Shown here: piece by piece, positions 7,376-15,523 of the stretch | How the letters are laid out: each line of letters opens with the position of its first letter | How positions within the stretch are numbered: the first letter of the stretch is position 1 | Source: CAZGSG01 sp964528095 | GTDB lineage: Bacteria; Bacteroidota; Bacteroidia; Chitinophagales; Chitinophagaceae | Length of the DNA stretch: 25,990 nt | NCBI GenBank assembly: GCA_964528095.1 | Contig: CAZGSG010000051.1 | Location: 1-25,990 of the forward strand | Direction: 5' to 3' | Position numbers and translations under genes: made by a program | Notes under the pieces: generated by a model | Database searches by the model: none | Told to the model about the DNA's origin: nothing | The model's input: only the letters and a program-made list of their open reading frames with translations

Positions 7376-7720
7376 ATGATAGCAGTCATATTTGAAGCAT
7401 TGCCAGCCACTGGAAAATGGAATGAATATTTAGAACTGGCAGCCGGCTTAAGACCGGCTTTAGATCAAATAGAAGGATTTATTTCGATCGAGCGGTTTCA
7501 AAGCATCAGCAACCCTGAAAAGGTTTTGTCACTTTCTTTTTGGAAAGATGAAAACAGTATCGCTCAATGGAGAAATATAGAAATGCACCGGATAGCGCAA
7601 CAAAAGGGAAGAAATACAATTTTTGACAATTACAGGATAAGGATTGCACAGGTGGACAGGGATTATGGATTGACTGATCGTGCGCAGGCACCCAATGATA
7701 GTAAATTGATTCATCAATAA
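7376..7720 (+). CDS. Antibiotic biosynthesis monooxygenase (ABM) domain protein
   Basis: The best start is the ATG at 7376; an in-frame TTG at 7358 would add six residues unlike the family, and it overlaps the palindrome in the control region. The 114-residue product is a single ferredoxin-like ABM domain: 'MIAVIFEALP' forms the first strand, 'PEKVLSLSFWKDENSIAQWR' the central strand and helix with the typical FW-DE-S--WR pattern, then 'EMHRIAQQKGR' and 'YRIRIAQVDRDYG' close the fold. Such proteins are dimeric cytoplasmic monooxygenases or quinone- or heme-binding proteins; the substrate here is unknown. It is followed after 12 bp by the tandem-ACT protein and divergently by the ArsR-type regulator. 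Confidence 0.86.
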   Translation: MIAVIFEALPATGKWNEYLELAAGLRPALDQIEGFISIERFQSISNPEKVLSLSFWKDENSIAQWRNIEMHRIAQQKGRNTIFDNYRIRIAQVDRDYGLTDRAQAPNDSKLIHQ

Positions 7721-7732
7721 AAAAGCATACTA

Positions 7733-8125
7733 ATGAACGATATTGAAATTATCCTTGAAAACAGGATCGGGATGCTTGCAGTTTTGGGAGAGACTTTAGG
7801 AAAAAATAAGATTAGCCTGGAAGGCGGCGGCGTTTTTTATAATGGGGAAAATTCAATTGCTCATTTTTTGGTTGAAGACGCTGAGCAGGCAAAAAAGGTA
7901 TTGGCACAGGCAGGGATCAATATCTCGGCTATCAATAAAGTCATTATTCAAAAGCTGCGACAGGATATGCCCGGGCAGTTAGGTCTTTTTTGCAGAAAAC
8001 TGGCCGATGCGGGAGTAAACATCCTGACACAGTATAGTGATCATTCAAATCAGTTGATTGTAATCGTGGATGATCATGAAAAAGCAAAACAGGTATCGGA
8101 GAAATGGATGAAGGAATGGTGGTAA
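7733..8125 (+). CDS. Tandem ACT-domain protein
   Basis: The 130-residue protein consists of two small ACT-like halves: residues 1-65 ('IEIILENRIGMLAVLGETLGKNKISLEGGGVF...') and about 75-130 ('MPGQLGLFCRKLADAGVNILTQYSDHSNQLIVIVDDHEKAKQV'). Each has the ACT pattern of a strand, a G-L/LG turn, a helix, and a strand ending in a hydrophobic I-V-I stretch. ACT domains bind small ligands such as amino acids and usually regulate enzymes; stand-alone tandem forms exist in many Bacteroidota with no known function. There is no catalytic domain. It is 12 bp after the ABM gene, so the two are almost certainly one operon under the ArsR-type regulator. Confidence 0.82.
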   Translation: MNDIEIILENRIGMLAVLGETLGKNKISLEGGGVFYNGENSIAHFLVEDAEQAKKVLAQAGINISAINKVIIQKLRQDMPGQLGLFCRKLADAGVNILTQYSDHSNQLIVIVDDHEKAKQVSEKWMKEWW

Positions 8126-8508
8126 AAGAAAAGACCGTGTTCGTGTTGGTGTTAAGAATAAGGAGAGCGTGTTTACACGGGGTCTTAGATTTCACCATAC
8201 AAGATTTATTTAAGGATATTTCGCGCCAGTGCTTTTTATATAAACGTATTAAGATAAAACCAGAACCGGTATAAATGTCAGGCTTCATCAGGCAGCTAAA
8301 TCAACAGCCAGTCTTTTAAGGAATGTTGTTCAGGGCATAATTCATATACCGTTAAAACACGGGTATGAAATGTTGGAAAAACGGGGATTCGGAAATTTAC
8401 AGCCTTTGTCATTATCTTTAAGTTAGTCGCTCCCCGACAAACTGACTGGACTATAGACGAACAGCGATTTTTTTTGTTTAAGCTTTTGACACCACCAAAT
8501 CTACCGGA
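8126..8508. other. 383-bp gene-free region before the NTPase-TIR gene
   Basis: No gene is visible. Near the ACT gene end, AAGACCGTGT (8131-8140) can pair with ACACGGGGTCTT (8175-8186) around a two-base bulge, and CGTGT-TT-ACACG (8168-8179) forms a tight alternative hairpin; neither has a T-tract. TATCTTTA (8413-8420) resembles a -7 box, which would leave a leader of about 85 nt before the ATG at 8509. No repeats suggesting insertion boundaries were seen. Confidence 0.4.
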
Positions 8509-11500
8509 ATGAATTTTAACTTGCTTGATCGAATTTGGGTCATAGATGCCAATGACCTTGATCTTGAAGACCTGAAAAATTATAAATACGAAGACACTCT
8601 TCTTGTAAAGACTTCTGAGATCGAACGTTATCTGGAACCTAAAAAGGAAAAGTTTGCCGTAATAGTAAGTCCAAAAGGACTTGGTAAAACATATCTTTTA
8701 AAAATAAAAAGCCAGCAGATACGGGCTACATCAAAGGACACTTATTTTATTCCCGCAAAAAATCTTTGTGAGCGGATCGAACCTATTTCTATCGAAGAGA
8801 ATATTATCCATCTGCTGCAAAAAGTACATACATGGTCAGACCTTTGGGTATTGTCCATTTATATCTGTATCTATCAGAACCTGCAGATCGCTCTTCCGGG
8901 TGATTTGGGTAAGATCATCAAAAAACAAATGCAGCTATCTGATATTTTACAGACACTGATCATCAATATCTCTAAACTTGCAAAATATACGCAGTATATT
9001 AATTCGCATTTTAATCCCACGATACCTGATATCAGTCAATATAGTGACTATAAAGATGTGACACTTTTTATTGACAATGTCGACGAAGGATTTGACGGTT
9101 TATTACAAGACCCAGATGCATCTTTGGAGTCGCTGTACAGCATTTGGCTTTATTCACAGATTGGGATTGTGGAAGCCATTGAAAAAATAACAAAGAACAA
9201 AACGAACCTGCGGATCTATACTACTATACGTGAAGAAGCGTATCATCGATATGATAGTGCAAAAAAGCTGCAGATACAGGGGCATACGTACACGCTCAAA
9301 TATTCTGCAGAGCGATTGCGGGAAATGTTATTAAAAAAGATAGACAAGTTACCGGATGAATGTCTTGTCTACCCGGACTACAGGAAAACAAATCCTATAA
9401 AGGCATTCCTGGGGTTTGAGGAGATTCCGCATTCTTATAAAAGAGATCATCAGAAGAAACTTGTCAAAGAAAAAGTATTCGATTTTATCCTGCGCCATAC
9501 GTTTGGCCGCCCCCGGGAAATAATGGCAATGGGCTTAAGGATCGCAAAGACAGAAAAGGATCGGCGGAAGGAACAAGGTCTTTCCAAAGTCGTAAATGAA
9601 GTAAGCGAAGGTTTGTTTAATCAATTGGTTCATGAAGCTGTGCCCAAGTTGAAGCAGGAAATTCTCGATGAATTTTTTAAAAGCATATCCCACAATATTC
9701 TTCGTTATGAACATGCAAGGGAAATAGAAGAGAAGTTGAAAGAAAAATTTCATCTGCCTGGTAGTATCTTAAGGCAATACTATCATCATGGCATCCTGGG
9801 GATTGTTAAAGACACCGGCTTCCAAAACGGAAATAGTAATGGGAAGGTCCAGTTTTTTCTTCCCCAGGGGCATTCTTTTGCGAATGATCCTTTGCCGGAG
9901 ACTGAATTCCTGATCATTCATCCAGCCTCTTACAAACATATTGAACACCTGAAAAGTAACAATTATTTTTATGATAGAAGCCATATAGCGGGTAATGATC
10001 AACCTTTCAATTCCGTATCACACGAGCAACAAAAGAAGGCGCATGTGCACATGGGACTTACAAGAGACTGCATAACAATTGTAATACCAGAACTCTATCA
10101 TGATAAATGCCTGGGAATCTGGATAGACTCAAATAATAATAGCTGGCAGGATATTAGCAGACACAATCATTTTATTCTAAACGTGCATGATGCATCGAAT
10201 GCCCCGGATATTAACCTGGATCAGTCGGGTGGGCAAGGAGCCGAACCCTTTCAATTCAGGATTTACCGCGATAACCTCACAGAAGACGAAAAACGAACAG
10301 TACTAAAAGAATGGAAAGATAATAATAACCCCACGCTGTTTTTTACAAGGGAAAGGTCTGTTATCGATGACCTGCATAACCAGGCCAGTACTTTTTCTTT
10401 TTGCGAGTATGACAGTAATCAGGGTTTTTTCGATTTATTGGAACTGAAAGAAAGCGATCGCTCTAAAATTTATTATTATTGTAAAAAGAGTTTTGATCAA
10501 TCATCTTTAGAAACGCTATCCGGCGTATTGTATAAAAAGGGCATAGCACTTGAAAAAGTGCTTATCGACCGTCTTTATTACCGCCATGGTCTAAAAACAG
10601 AAGGACGCAGTCTCTGCTGTAACGTTATTTCGGAAGATTACAATGGAAGAATGGTCTGCCCCGTCATGGAACACTCAAGCCTTAAACCTTCTAATGTTGT
10701 TATCAAAACCAATGATAGCATTTTCTTCAATGTATACGAACAAAAATTCAGGTACCTGAGAGAAGGGCTTTTTCAATTTTTTAAATTTCTCTCTGCAAAA
10801 GGAGAATTGAATGTTAAAACAGATAAATCGTTGTTTGACGTATTCATAGCCATACAGATCGGTCGGTTCATGTCAGCAGTTAATACGGATACCTTGCATG
10901 CAGTATTTGAGGGGGCGGCGAAACATCAGATTGAACGTAATCTTGGGAATATTTGTGCGGAAATAGTGGGCCGCTACCGGGAATATCAACCCATTTTTGC
11001 AGTGGGCATACATAGGAATTTTAATTTGAAGGAGAAGATCGCGCAAGGTGTGTTCTTTAACAAACAGGAGTTTTTCAAGATCGTGGGCAATACTTCCTTT
11101 TTTAAAGATTACAACTATCAGCAAACCATTCTTCGCCTGATCAAACTCTTTGAGTTCGGTCACCTTGAGCAATACAAATCAGTCTTTATTTCTTACACTG
11201 GCGCGGATGCTGTTTTTGCAGACCTTGTTTCTAATCGCCTTAAATTAAGAGGGGTTAAGACCTTTATGTTTGAAGCGGAAAAGCTAATGGATAGATTCCA
11301 GAAAATTATGAATGAAAAAGTGAGTGAATATGATATCACCTTTTTTATCGCTTCAGAAGATTCTATATCCAGTGAGCCCTGTTTGTTTGAATTGCGACGC
11401 ACCATCGAAAAAAGAAAACTTCTTGATCAGAATAATCTTTTTTCAATTCGTCTGGACAACAAGGTGATAAAACTGACTAAATATGATATAGAGTTCGGAA

Positions 11501-11682
11501 ACGAGCAACAGAAAGAGAATGTATGGAATATAATAGATGAGATCCAGCGGCGGAATTCTGAAAATTTTCATTTTGCCAAAGGATTACAAAAGGAAGGGAT
11601 AACGGACGAAGTAATAAACAAAACGGATGAGGTGATCGATAGATTTGTAAGTAACTACCTGCTGAAAAAAAGCGAAATATAA
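8509..11682 (+). CDS. Large P-loop NTPase with C-terminal TIR domain (putative immune/defence protein)
   Basis: This is a 1057-residue cytoplasmic protein without signal peptide. The N-terminal P-loop NTPase has Walker A 'SPKGLGKT' (54-61), Walker B 'LFIDNVDE' (186-193), and 'GRPRE' (333-337), an arginine motif found after the core of many bacterial STAND-like or FunZ-like NTPases. Residues about 440-885 match nothing I recognise; the segment is mixed in composition, with no WD40, TPR, LRR or ankyrin periodicity. From 889 on it is a TIR domain: 'SVFISYTGADAVFADLVSNRL' (891-911), strand 'YDITFFIASEDS', and 'SSEPCLFEL', where E961 aligns with the catalytic glutamate of NADase TIRs. Known TIR proteins of this type sense infection and deplete NAD+. 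It is a single-gene unit: 383 bp of non-coding DNA lies upstream and a convergent gene downstream. The start is the first ATG after an in-frame TAA at 8479. Defence function is inference. Confidence 0.85.
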   Translation: MNFNLLDRIWVIDANDLDLEDLKNYKYEDTLLVKTSEIERYLEPKKEKFAVIVSPKGLGKTYLLKIKSQQIRATSKDTYFIPAKNLCERIEPISIEENIIHLLQKVHTWSDLWVLSIYICIYQNLQIALPGDLGKIIKKQMQLSDILQTLIINISKLAKYTQYINSHFNPTIPDISQYSDYKDVTLFIDNVDEGFDGLLQDPDASLESLYSIWLYSQIGIVEAIEKITKNKTNLRIYTTIREEAYHRYDSAKKLQIQGHTYTLKYSAERLREMLLKKIDKLPDECLVYPDYRKTNPIKAFLGFEEIPHSYKRDHQKKLVKEKVFDFILRHTFGRPREIMAMGLRIAKTEKDRRKEQGLSKVVNEVSEGLFNQLVHEAVPKLKQEILDEFFKSISHNILRYEHAREIEEKLKEKFHLPGSILRQYYHHGILGIVKDTGFQNGNSNGKVQFFLPQGHSFANDPLPETEFLIIHPASYKHIEHLKSNNYFYDRSHIAGNDQPFNSVSHEQQKKAHVHMGLTRDCITIVIPELYHDKCLGIWIDSNNNSWQDISRHNHFILNVHDASNAPDINLDQSGGQGAEPFQFRIYRDNLTEDEKRTVLKEWKDNNNPTLFFTRERSVIDDLHNQASTFSFCEYDSNQGFFDLLELKESDRSKIYYYCKKSFDQSSLETLSGVLYKKGIALEKVLIDRLYYRHGLKTEGRSLCCNVISEDYNGRMVCPVMEHSSLKPSNVVIKTNDSIFFNVYEQKFRYLREGLFQFFKFLSAKGELNVKTDKSLFDVFIAIQIGRFMSAVNTDTLHAVFEGAAKHQIERNLGNICAEIVGRYREYQPIFAVGIHRNFNLKEKIAQGVFFNKQEFFKIVGNTSFFKDYNYQQTILRLIKLFEFGHLEQYKSVFISYTGADAVFADLVSNRLKLRGVKTFMFEAEKLMDRFQKIMNEKVSEYDITFFIASEDSISSEPCLFELRRTIEKRKLLDQNNLFSIRLDNKVIKLTKYDIEFGNEQQKENVWNIIDEIQRRNSENFHFAKGLQKEGITDEVINKTDEVIDRFVSNYLLKKSEI

Positions 11683-11702
11683 GTTGAGACAGTTGATGAT
11701 CG

Positions 11703-12509
11703 TCAATCCGCTTTGTTCAGAGTATAACTAAAATCCTCGTCACCCACGAGCAATTTTCCTGTTGCATCGGTAAATACCAGGATATTTTCGTCCAGCTTCA
11801 GCAGGTAAATAAATCCGTTTTCTTTTTCATCATTCAACTGGTAAACTATCCTCCCATCTTTCCCGGCAACGGTTTTCCAATTCCCTTTCCGGCCACCTTG
11901 TACCCGCCATGGGGTCCCCAAAACCTTATAGGTTCCGCTTCTATACAACACGATATGCCATTTTAATTTATAGCATAGACTGCCCTGGGCAATTATGCCC
12001 GGTACCTGGCAGGGAGACCTTCCTTCAAAAGATATCGAATCCCTGATCGTGGAGGGCGAAGCAATCAAACTTACTTCATTGCTCAGAACAGGAATAGTAT
12101 TACAAAGGGTGTAGCTCCAGCCGGCATTACCCACCAGTAAGTGATTGTTGTCATCCAATAGATGAAACAGGCCCTCATTTAACCTGATAGCTGTTAAGGT
12201 CTTTGTGCCGGACCTGAACCGGTAATAATTTTTTTCCTTACTATAACTTCCGCTTAATGAAATGTTCATACCAGCTTCCATAAACCCATTCGTATTCGGC
12301 TTGCTGATTCCATAGTTACACCGAAGTTGGTATTGATCATCCTGCAATACAAGTTTCCACCGGATAAAGTCAACCGAGTCCGATAAGGGAATTCCCAGGA
12401 AAGATCTTACCGTCATGCCGGCGGGTGTACTGCCGATATATGTATTGGTAGTTCCTCTTGCGCAGGAGGCAAAAAAGACAAGGAATAAAAAGGAGGTAGC
12501 TATTTTCAT
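11703..12509 (-). CDS. Lipoprotein with duplicated NlpE-like domain
   Basis: The 268-residue protein has a lipoprotein signal: a hydrophobic stretch then 'FFASC', with C16 as the likely lipidated cysteine. The mature part appears to be an internal duplication. Residues about 50-135 end in 'LLVGNAGWSYTL' and about 175-268 end in 'LLVGDEDFSYTL', and each half starts with W/LK-type strands followed by a G-Y--L turn ('IRWKLVLQDDQYQL' and 'LKWHIVLYRSGTYKVLG'). The second half resembles the small beta-barrel of NlpE N-terminal-like lipoproteins (LY-dGtY, gnW, yqL, tD-tGk), but the NlpE CxxC motif is absent. No enzymatic motif is visible. It converges on the NTPase-TIR gene with 20 bp between stops. 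Function is unknown; the NlpE likeness is tentative. Confidence 0.7.
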   Translation of the reverse strand: MKIATSFLFLVFFASCARGTTNTYIGSTPAGMTVRSFLGIPLSDSVDFIRWKLVLQDDQYQLRCNYGISKPNTNGFMEAGMNISLSGSYSKEKNYYRFRSGTKTLTAIRLNEGLFHLLDDNNHLLVGNAGWSYTLCNTIPVLSNEVSLIASPSTIRDSISFEGRSPCQVPGIIAQGSLCYKLKWHIVLYRSGTYKVLGTPWRVQGGRKGNWKTVAGKDGRIVYQLNDEKENGFIYLLKLDENILVFTDATGKLLVGDEDFSYTLNKAD

Positions 12510-12711
12510 TAAACAAGTTTATCGCTAAAACTAAAACCATTTGTAAAGGGTATACTATAAATTCCACCAATGGATTGATTTGCTTGACAAAATGTTACCA
12601 GGCGGATCGCCGGGTATTCGCCCCTGTCTGCTTTAATAATGCAAATTCTACAAAAAAGAATTGGCAGGTCTATTTTATTCGAAGTGAGCCTGGGAGTCTG
12701 TAGAAATTAAG

Positions 12712-12719
12712 TAGATTTA
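12712..12719 (+). promoter_or_regulatory. Possible -7 box for the ankyrin/VOC unit
   Basis: TAGATTTA matches TAnnTTTG at all but the last base and ends 16 nt before the ankyrin gene ATG, the same spacing as for the GNAT and LytS genes. No -33 TTG was found at the proper distance. Confidence 0.3.
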
Positions 12720-12735
12720 TAATTCAAACCGGTAA

Positions 12736-14400
12736 ATGCAGAATGCATATAACAGGATAGACCGCCTCATTCGGCCCGATGCCTTAAAAAGCGATGAGTT
12801 GCTCGTATGGGCGACTGGCACCGGAAAAGAAGTATGGGAATTGTTCTGTGCTGCAATAACAGGTGATATAATAACTGCTAAAAGATTATTGGATAAAAAC
12901 CCTGCCCTGATACGTTGCAGTTATGAGTATCGTAACCCGATGACTTTCGCGGTACAGGAAAATCAATTGGAGATGGTCGCATTGCTGATCGGGCGGGGTG
13001 CTAATCCGGTGAACGCCGGTACGCATGATACTTTGCAGACCATTGCCCTCGATCGGGGTTATACTGAAATGTATCAGTTGTTGAAAGAAGCAATGCCCGG
13101 ATCAGAACATGGAGATGTAAAAGGCGGATCGATTGCAACCGCCATCCGCGACCGTGATCTGCATGCTGTGCAGGAACTATTAGATACATCACCTGGTTTA
13201 GTACATGCCGCGGATGAGTATAGTAACCAACCCATACACTGGGCAGTTATGACCAGGCAGCCGGAGATGATAGATGAATTGCTGGGCCGTGGCGCAGACA
13301 TCAATGCCCAACGTTTCGATGGTGCCCGCCCTCTTCAACTGGTAAACGGTGATTATGGTTTTCGTGGCTGGACAAAAAATTTCCCGGTTACACCGGCCGA
13401 AATACTAAAACATCTTCGGCAAAAAGGAGCTTATGTGGATATCTGTACTGCAGCGGCTATTGGCGATATTGAACGGGTGCGTGAATTATTAAATCAAAAC
13501 CGTTCTCTTGCCAATCGTGTTTCTGATTATGTTAGTTATTATATTGGCTCGGGCGCTCCGTTAAAAAATGCGGCAGCAAGAGGTCATATCGATATCGTAA
13601 AATTATTATTGGAGTACGGAGCAGATCCCAATCTTCCTGAAGAAGGTATTGCACCGCGGGGACATGCGCTTCATTCAGCAGTCTGCAATGGTCATATCGA
13701 GATTGTAAAATTGTTACTGGATCACGGAGCTTATTCAAATGTAGAAATAGAAAGTTCGGCTGATACGCTAAGCGCCGCTATTGCAAACGATGATCAGCCA
13801 ATGATCGAACTGCTTTGTTCATATGGAGCTGCGCGAAATGTACACCTGCTTGCTTATTATGGCGATATTAAAACAGCAGCGGCTGTATTTGCTGCCAATC
13901 CTGCAAAGGCCAATGATCCCGGGGCCTTAGAAAATGCAGCTATCGAAGGGCATGAAGCTTTTATCCGGTTGTTGCTTCGTTATCAACCCGATCTTGCTAC
14001 ACGTATTGCGGTAGGTGTAAGAAGCCAGGGACCAGATGGGCCTGCAAAAACTGAAGCTATTGCCCGGTTATTATTTCAGCATGGTATGAATGCCAGCCTG
14101 CCCAACTGGTTACGCATTACACCATTGCATCGTTTTGCCCAACGAGGGGATCTTGAAAATGCTGTTTTGTTTATTAAAGAGGGTGCAGACGTTCATGCAC
14201 GTGATGAAGAACTTTGCTCAACACCGCTTGGCTGGGCGGCTAAATATGGTCAACTGGCTATGGCGGAATTATTATTACAACATGGAGCAAAGACCAATCT
14301 TCCGGATGACCCCTCCTGGGCAACGCCACTGGCATGGGCCATACGCAGGGGACATGAAGAAATAGTAATGCTCTTGCAAAGACATGGGGCGAAAGAATAA
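12736..14400 (+). CDS. Ankyrin-repeat protein
   Basis: The 554-residue protein is built almost wholly of ankyrin repeats from about residue 34 to the end. The consensus A-xxGHxxIVKLLLxxGAxxN is clear in 'AAARGHIDIVKLLLEYGADPN' and 'AVCNGHIEIVKLLLDHGAYSN', and near the C-terminus in 'AAKYGQLAMAELLLQHGAKTN' and 'AIRRGHEEIVMLLQRHGAKE'. About a dozen or more units are present, some degenerate (for example 'TAAAIGDIERVRELLNQNRSLAN'). There is no signal peptide or membrane segment, so it is probably cytoplasmic and acts as a protein-binding scaffold; its partner is unknown. The VOC gene follows after 17 bp and is likely co-transcribed, which may give a hint to its context but not to its function. 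Confidence 0.9.
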   Translation: MQNAYNRIDRLIRPDALKSDELLVWATGTGKEVWELFCAAITGDIITAKRLLDKNPALIRCSYEYRNPMTFAVQENQLEMVALLIGRGANPVNAGTHDTLQTIALDRGYTEMYQLLKEAMPGSEHGDVKGGSIATAIRDRDLHAVQELLDTSPGLVHAADEYSNQPIHWAVMTRQPEMIDELLGRGADINAQRFDGARPLQLVNGDYGFRGWTKNFPVTPAEILKHLRQKGAYVDICTAAAIGDIERVRELLNQNRSLANRVSDYVSYYIGSGAPLKNAAARGHIDIVKLLLEYGADPNLPEEGIAPRGHALHSAVCNGHIEIVKLLLDHGAYSNVEIESSADTLSAAIANDDQPMIELLCSYGAARNVHLLAYYGDIKTAAAVFAANPAKANDPGALENAAIEGHEAFIRLLLRYQPDLATRIAVGVRSQGPDGPAKTEAIARLLFQHGMNASLPNWLRITPLHRFAQRGDLENAVLFIKEGADVHARDEELCSTPLGWAAKYGQLAMAELLLQHGAKTNLPDDPSWATPLAWAIRRGHEEIVMLLQRHGAKE

Positions 14401-14417
14401 AATCAACAATCTGCTAT

Positions 14418-15194
14418 ATGGCAATGAAGATGATCCCACTGCTGAAATGCAGTAATATGAAAGAGGCGATAGCATTTTATACCGGCGTTCTTGATTTTGA
14501 ATTGAACGATAAACATGCTTCGGCAGCAGACCCGGTTGTTGACCTTGTCAACGGAGATGCTGTAATGCAACTTACCATCCTGGAAGGCAATTACCTGTTT
14601 GGTTCGGTCATAAATATCCGGGTGGATAATGTTGATGTCTTGTTTAAAAAATACCTGGACAGGGGATTGGTAATTCCGGCGGAAAAAATAGACTCACCTG
14701 TTCATAAGAGCCCGGTTGACCAGAGTTGGGGCCTGCGGGAATTTTATGTAACAGATACCGATGGCAATACCTTGCGGTTTAGTCAACCTTTTGTAATGCC
14801 TAAGGCCAATTATCTAAGTGCGTCGCCTTATGTGGAAGGCCGGCAAATGGATCTTCCTGTAAAGAATATAAACACAGCGGCCGGTTTCTATACAGGCATT
14901 ATGAACTTTCGCGAAATAACACGTAATGATACACCCGTTCCAACTATTGTGTTTGAAAGAGACGGTATACAGATAGCCATTGCAGAAAATGGGGGTGATC
15001 CCACGCAGGAAGGTTGTTTTTTTGAAGTAGACAATATTGAAACTGCATTAAAAGAACTACAGTTGAATGGGCTAAAAAAAGAAATAAGTGAAATAGGTAT
15101 AGAGACGCATGGGGAAACGAAATGGAGCATATTCTATCTGCTGGCTCCTGATGGGCTTTGTTATTGTATAGGGCAAAAAATCAGGGAGCAATAG
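14418..15194 (+). CDS. Two-domain VOC (glyoxalase/bleomycin-resistance-like) protein
   Basis: The 258-residue protein holds two vicinal-oxygen-chelate domains. The first (about 3-128) opens 'MIPLLKCSNMKEAIAFYTGVLDFEL' and closes 'REFYVTDTDGNTLRFSQPF', the usual ending of VOC modules. The second (about 133-258) opens 'SPYVEGRQMDLPVKNINTAAGFYTGIMNF' and closes 'WSIFYLLAPDGLCYCIGQ'. The E in 'REFYVTDTDG' is a possible metal ligand; the second domain lacks an obvious E there ('SIFYLLAPDG'), so metal binding there is doubtful. VOC proteins include glyoxalases, dioxygenases and antibiotic-binding proteins; the substrate here cannot be assigned. It starts 17 bp after the ankyrin gene stop and probably shares its transcript. 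Confidence 0.86.
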   Translation: MAMKMIPLLKCSNMKEAIAFYTGVLDFELNDKHASAADPVVDLVNGDAVMQLTILEGNYLFGSVINIRVDNVDVLFKKYLDRGLVIPAEKIDSPVHKSPVDQSWGLREFYVTDTDGNTLRFSQPFVMPKANYLSASPYVEGRQMDLPVKNINTAAGFYTGIMNFREITRNDTPVPTIVFERDGIQIAIAENGGDPTQEGCFFEVDNIETALKELQLNGLKKEISEIGIETHGETKWSIFYLLAPDGLCYCIGQKIREQ

Positions 15195-15333
15195 CGATGT
15201 ATGTCTATAGCTTCCAGTAGCACAAACAAAACAAGGTGCCATTACATACCGGATAAAAATTTTATTTTAGCGATATCTTTATTTACCTGCTGTATAAATC
15301 TTTTTAATACTACTAAGCTTCGGCTTATAGCAT

Positions 15334-15388
15334 ATCCCGATTTTTAAGGATACCTGCTCCATTCATCCCAATCCTGATTTATAAGGAT
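15334..15388. repeat. Pair of ATCC...GGAT dyads upstream of the surface-protein promoter
   Basis: ATCCCGATTTTTAAGGAT (15334-15351) and ATCCTGATTTATAAGGAT (15371-15388) agree at 16 of 18 bases and start 37 bp apart. Each is itself a dyad with ATCC/GGAT arms. The second overlaps the predicted -33 element. They look like two binding sites for one dimeric regulator. Confidence 0.45.
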
Positions 15389-15418
15389 TGCCACCTGTTG
15401 ACCAGGAAGGTAGTTTTG
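15388..15418 (+). promoter_or_regulatory. Promoter of the giant surface-protein gene
   Basis: TTG (15388-15390) and TAGTTTTG (15411-15418) are separated by exactly 20 nt and match the Bacteroidota -33/-7 consensus without mismatch in the -7 box. This predicts a transcript starting around 15422-15425 and a leader of about 100 nt before the ATG at 15524. Confidence 0.55.
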
Positions 15419-15434
15419 CAGCCATTATTAACCA

Positions 15435-15498
15435 GTGCCATCCTTTAAGAAAAATCATGGGTTTCTACCGATCCCTATAGTTTCTTAAACGATGGCAC
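15435..15498 (+). promoter_or_regulatory. Long leader hairpin before the surface-protein start
   Basis: GTGCCATCCTTTAAGAAA (15435-15452) and TTTCTTAAACGATGGCAC (15481-15498) are reverse complements at 17 of 18 positions, with a 28-nt loop. The stem lies wholly in the predicted leader and ends 25 nt before the preferred ATG (15524). No T-tract follows, so it is not a simple terminator. Confidence 0.55.
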
Positions 15499-15523
15499 GA
15501 TGCATTTAGTCAACAACACAGGT

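Noticed and set aside
8126..12735. Mobile defence island around the NTPase-TIR gene
   Set aside because: No integrase, transposase, tRNA, attachment repeats or other defence genes were found on either side, so island status is not supported inside this window.
15500..15523. ATG at 15500 as start of the surface protein
   Set aside because: It would put eight polar residues before a normal Lys-rich signal peptide and lies one base after the leader stem; the ATG at 15524 fits better.
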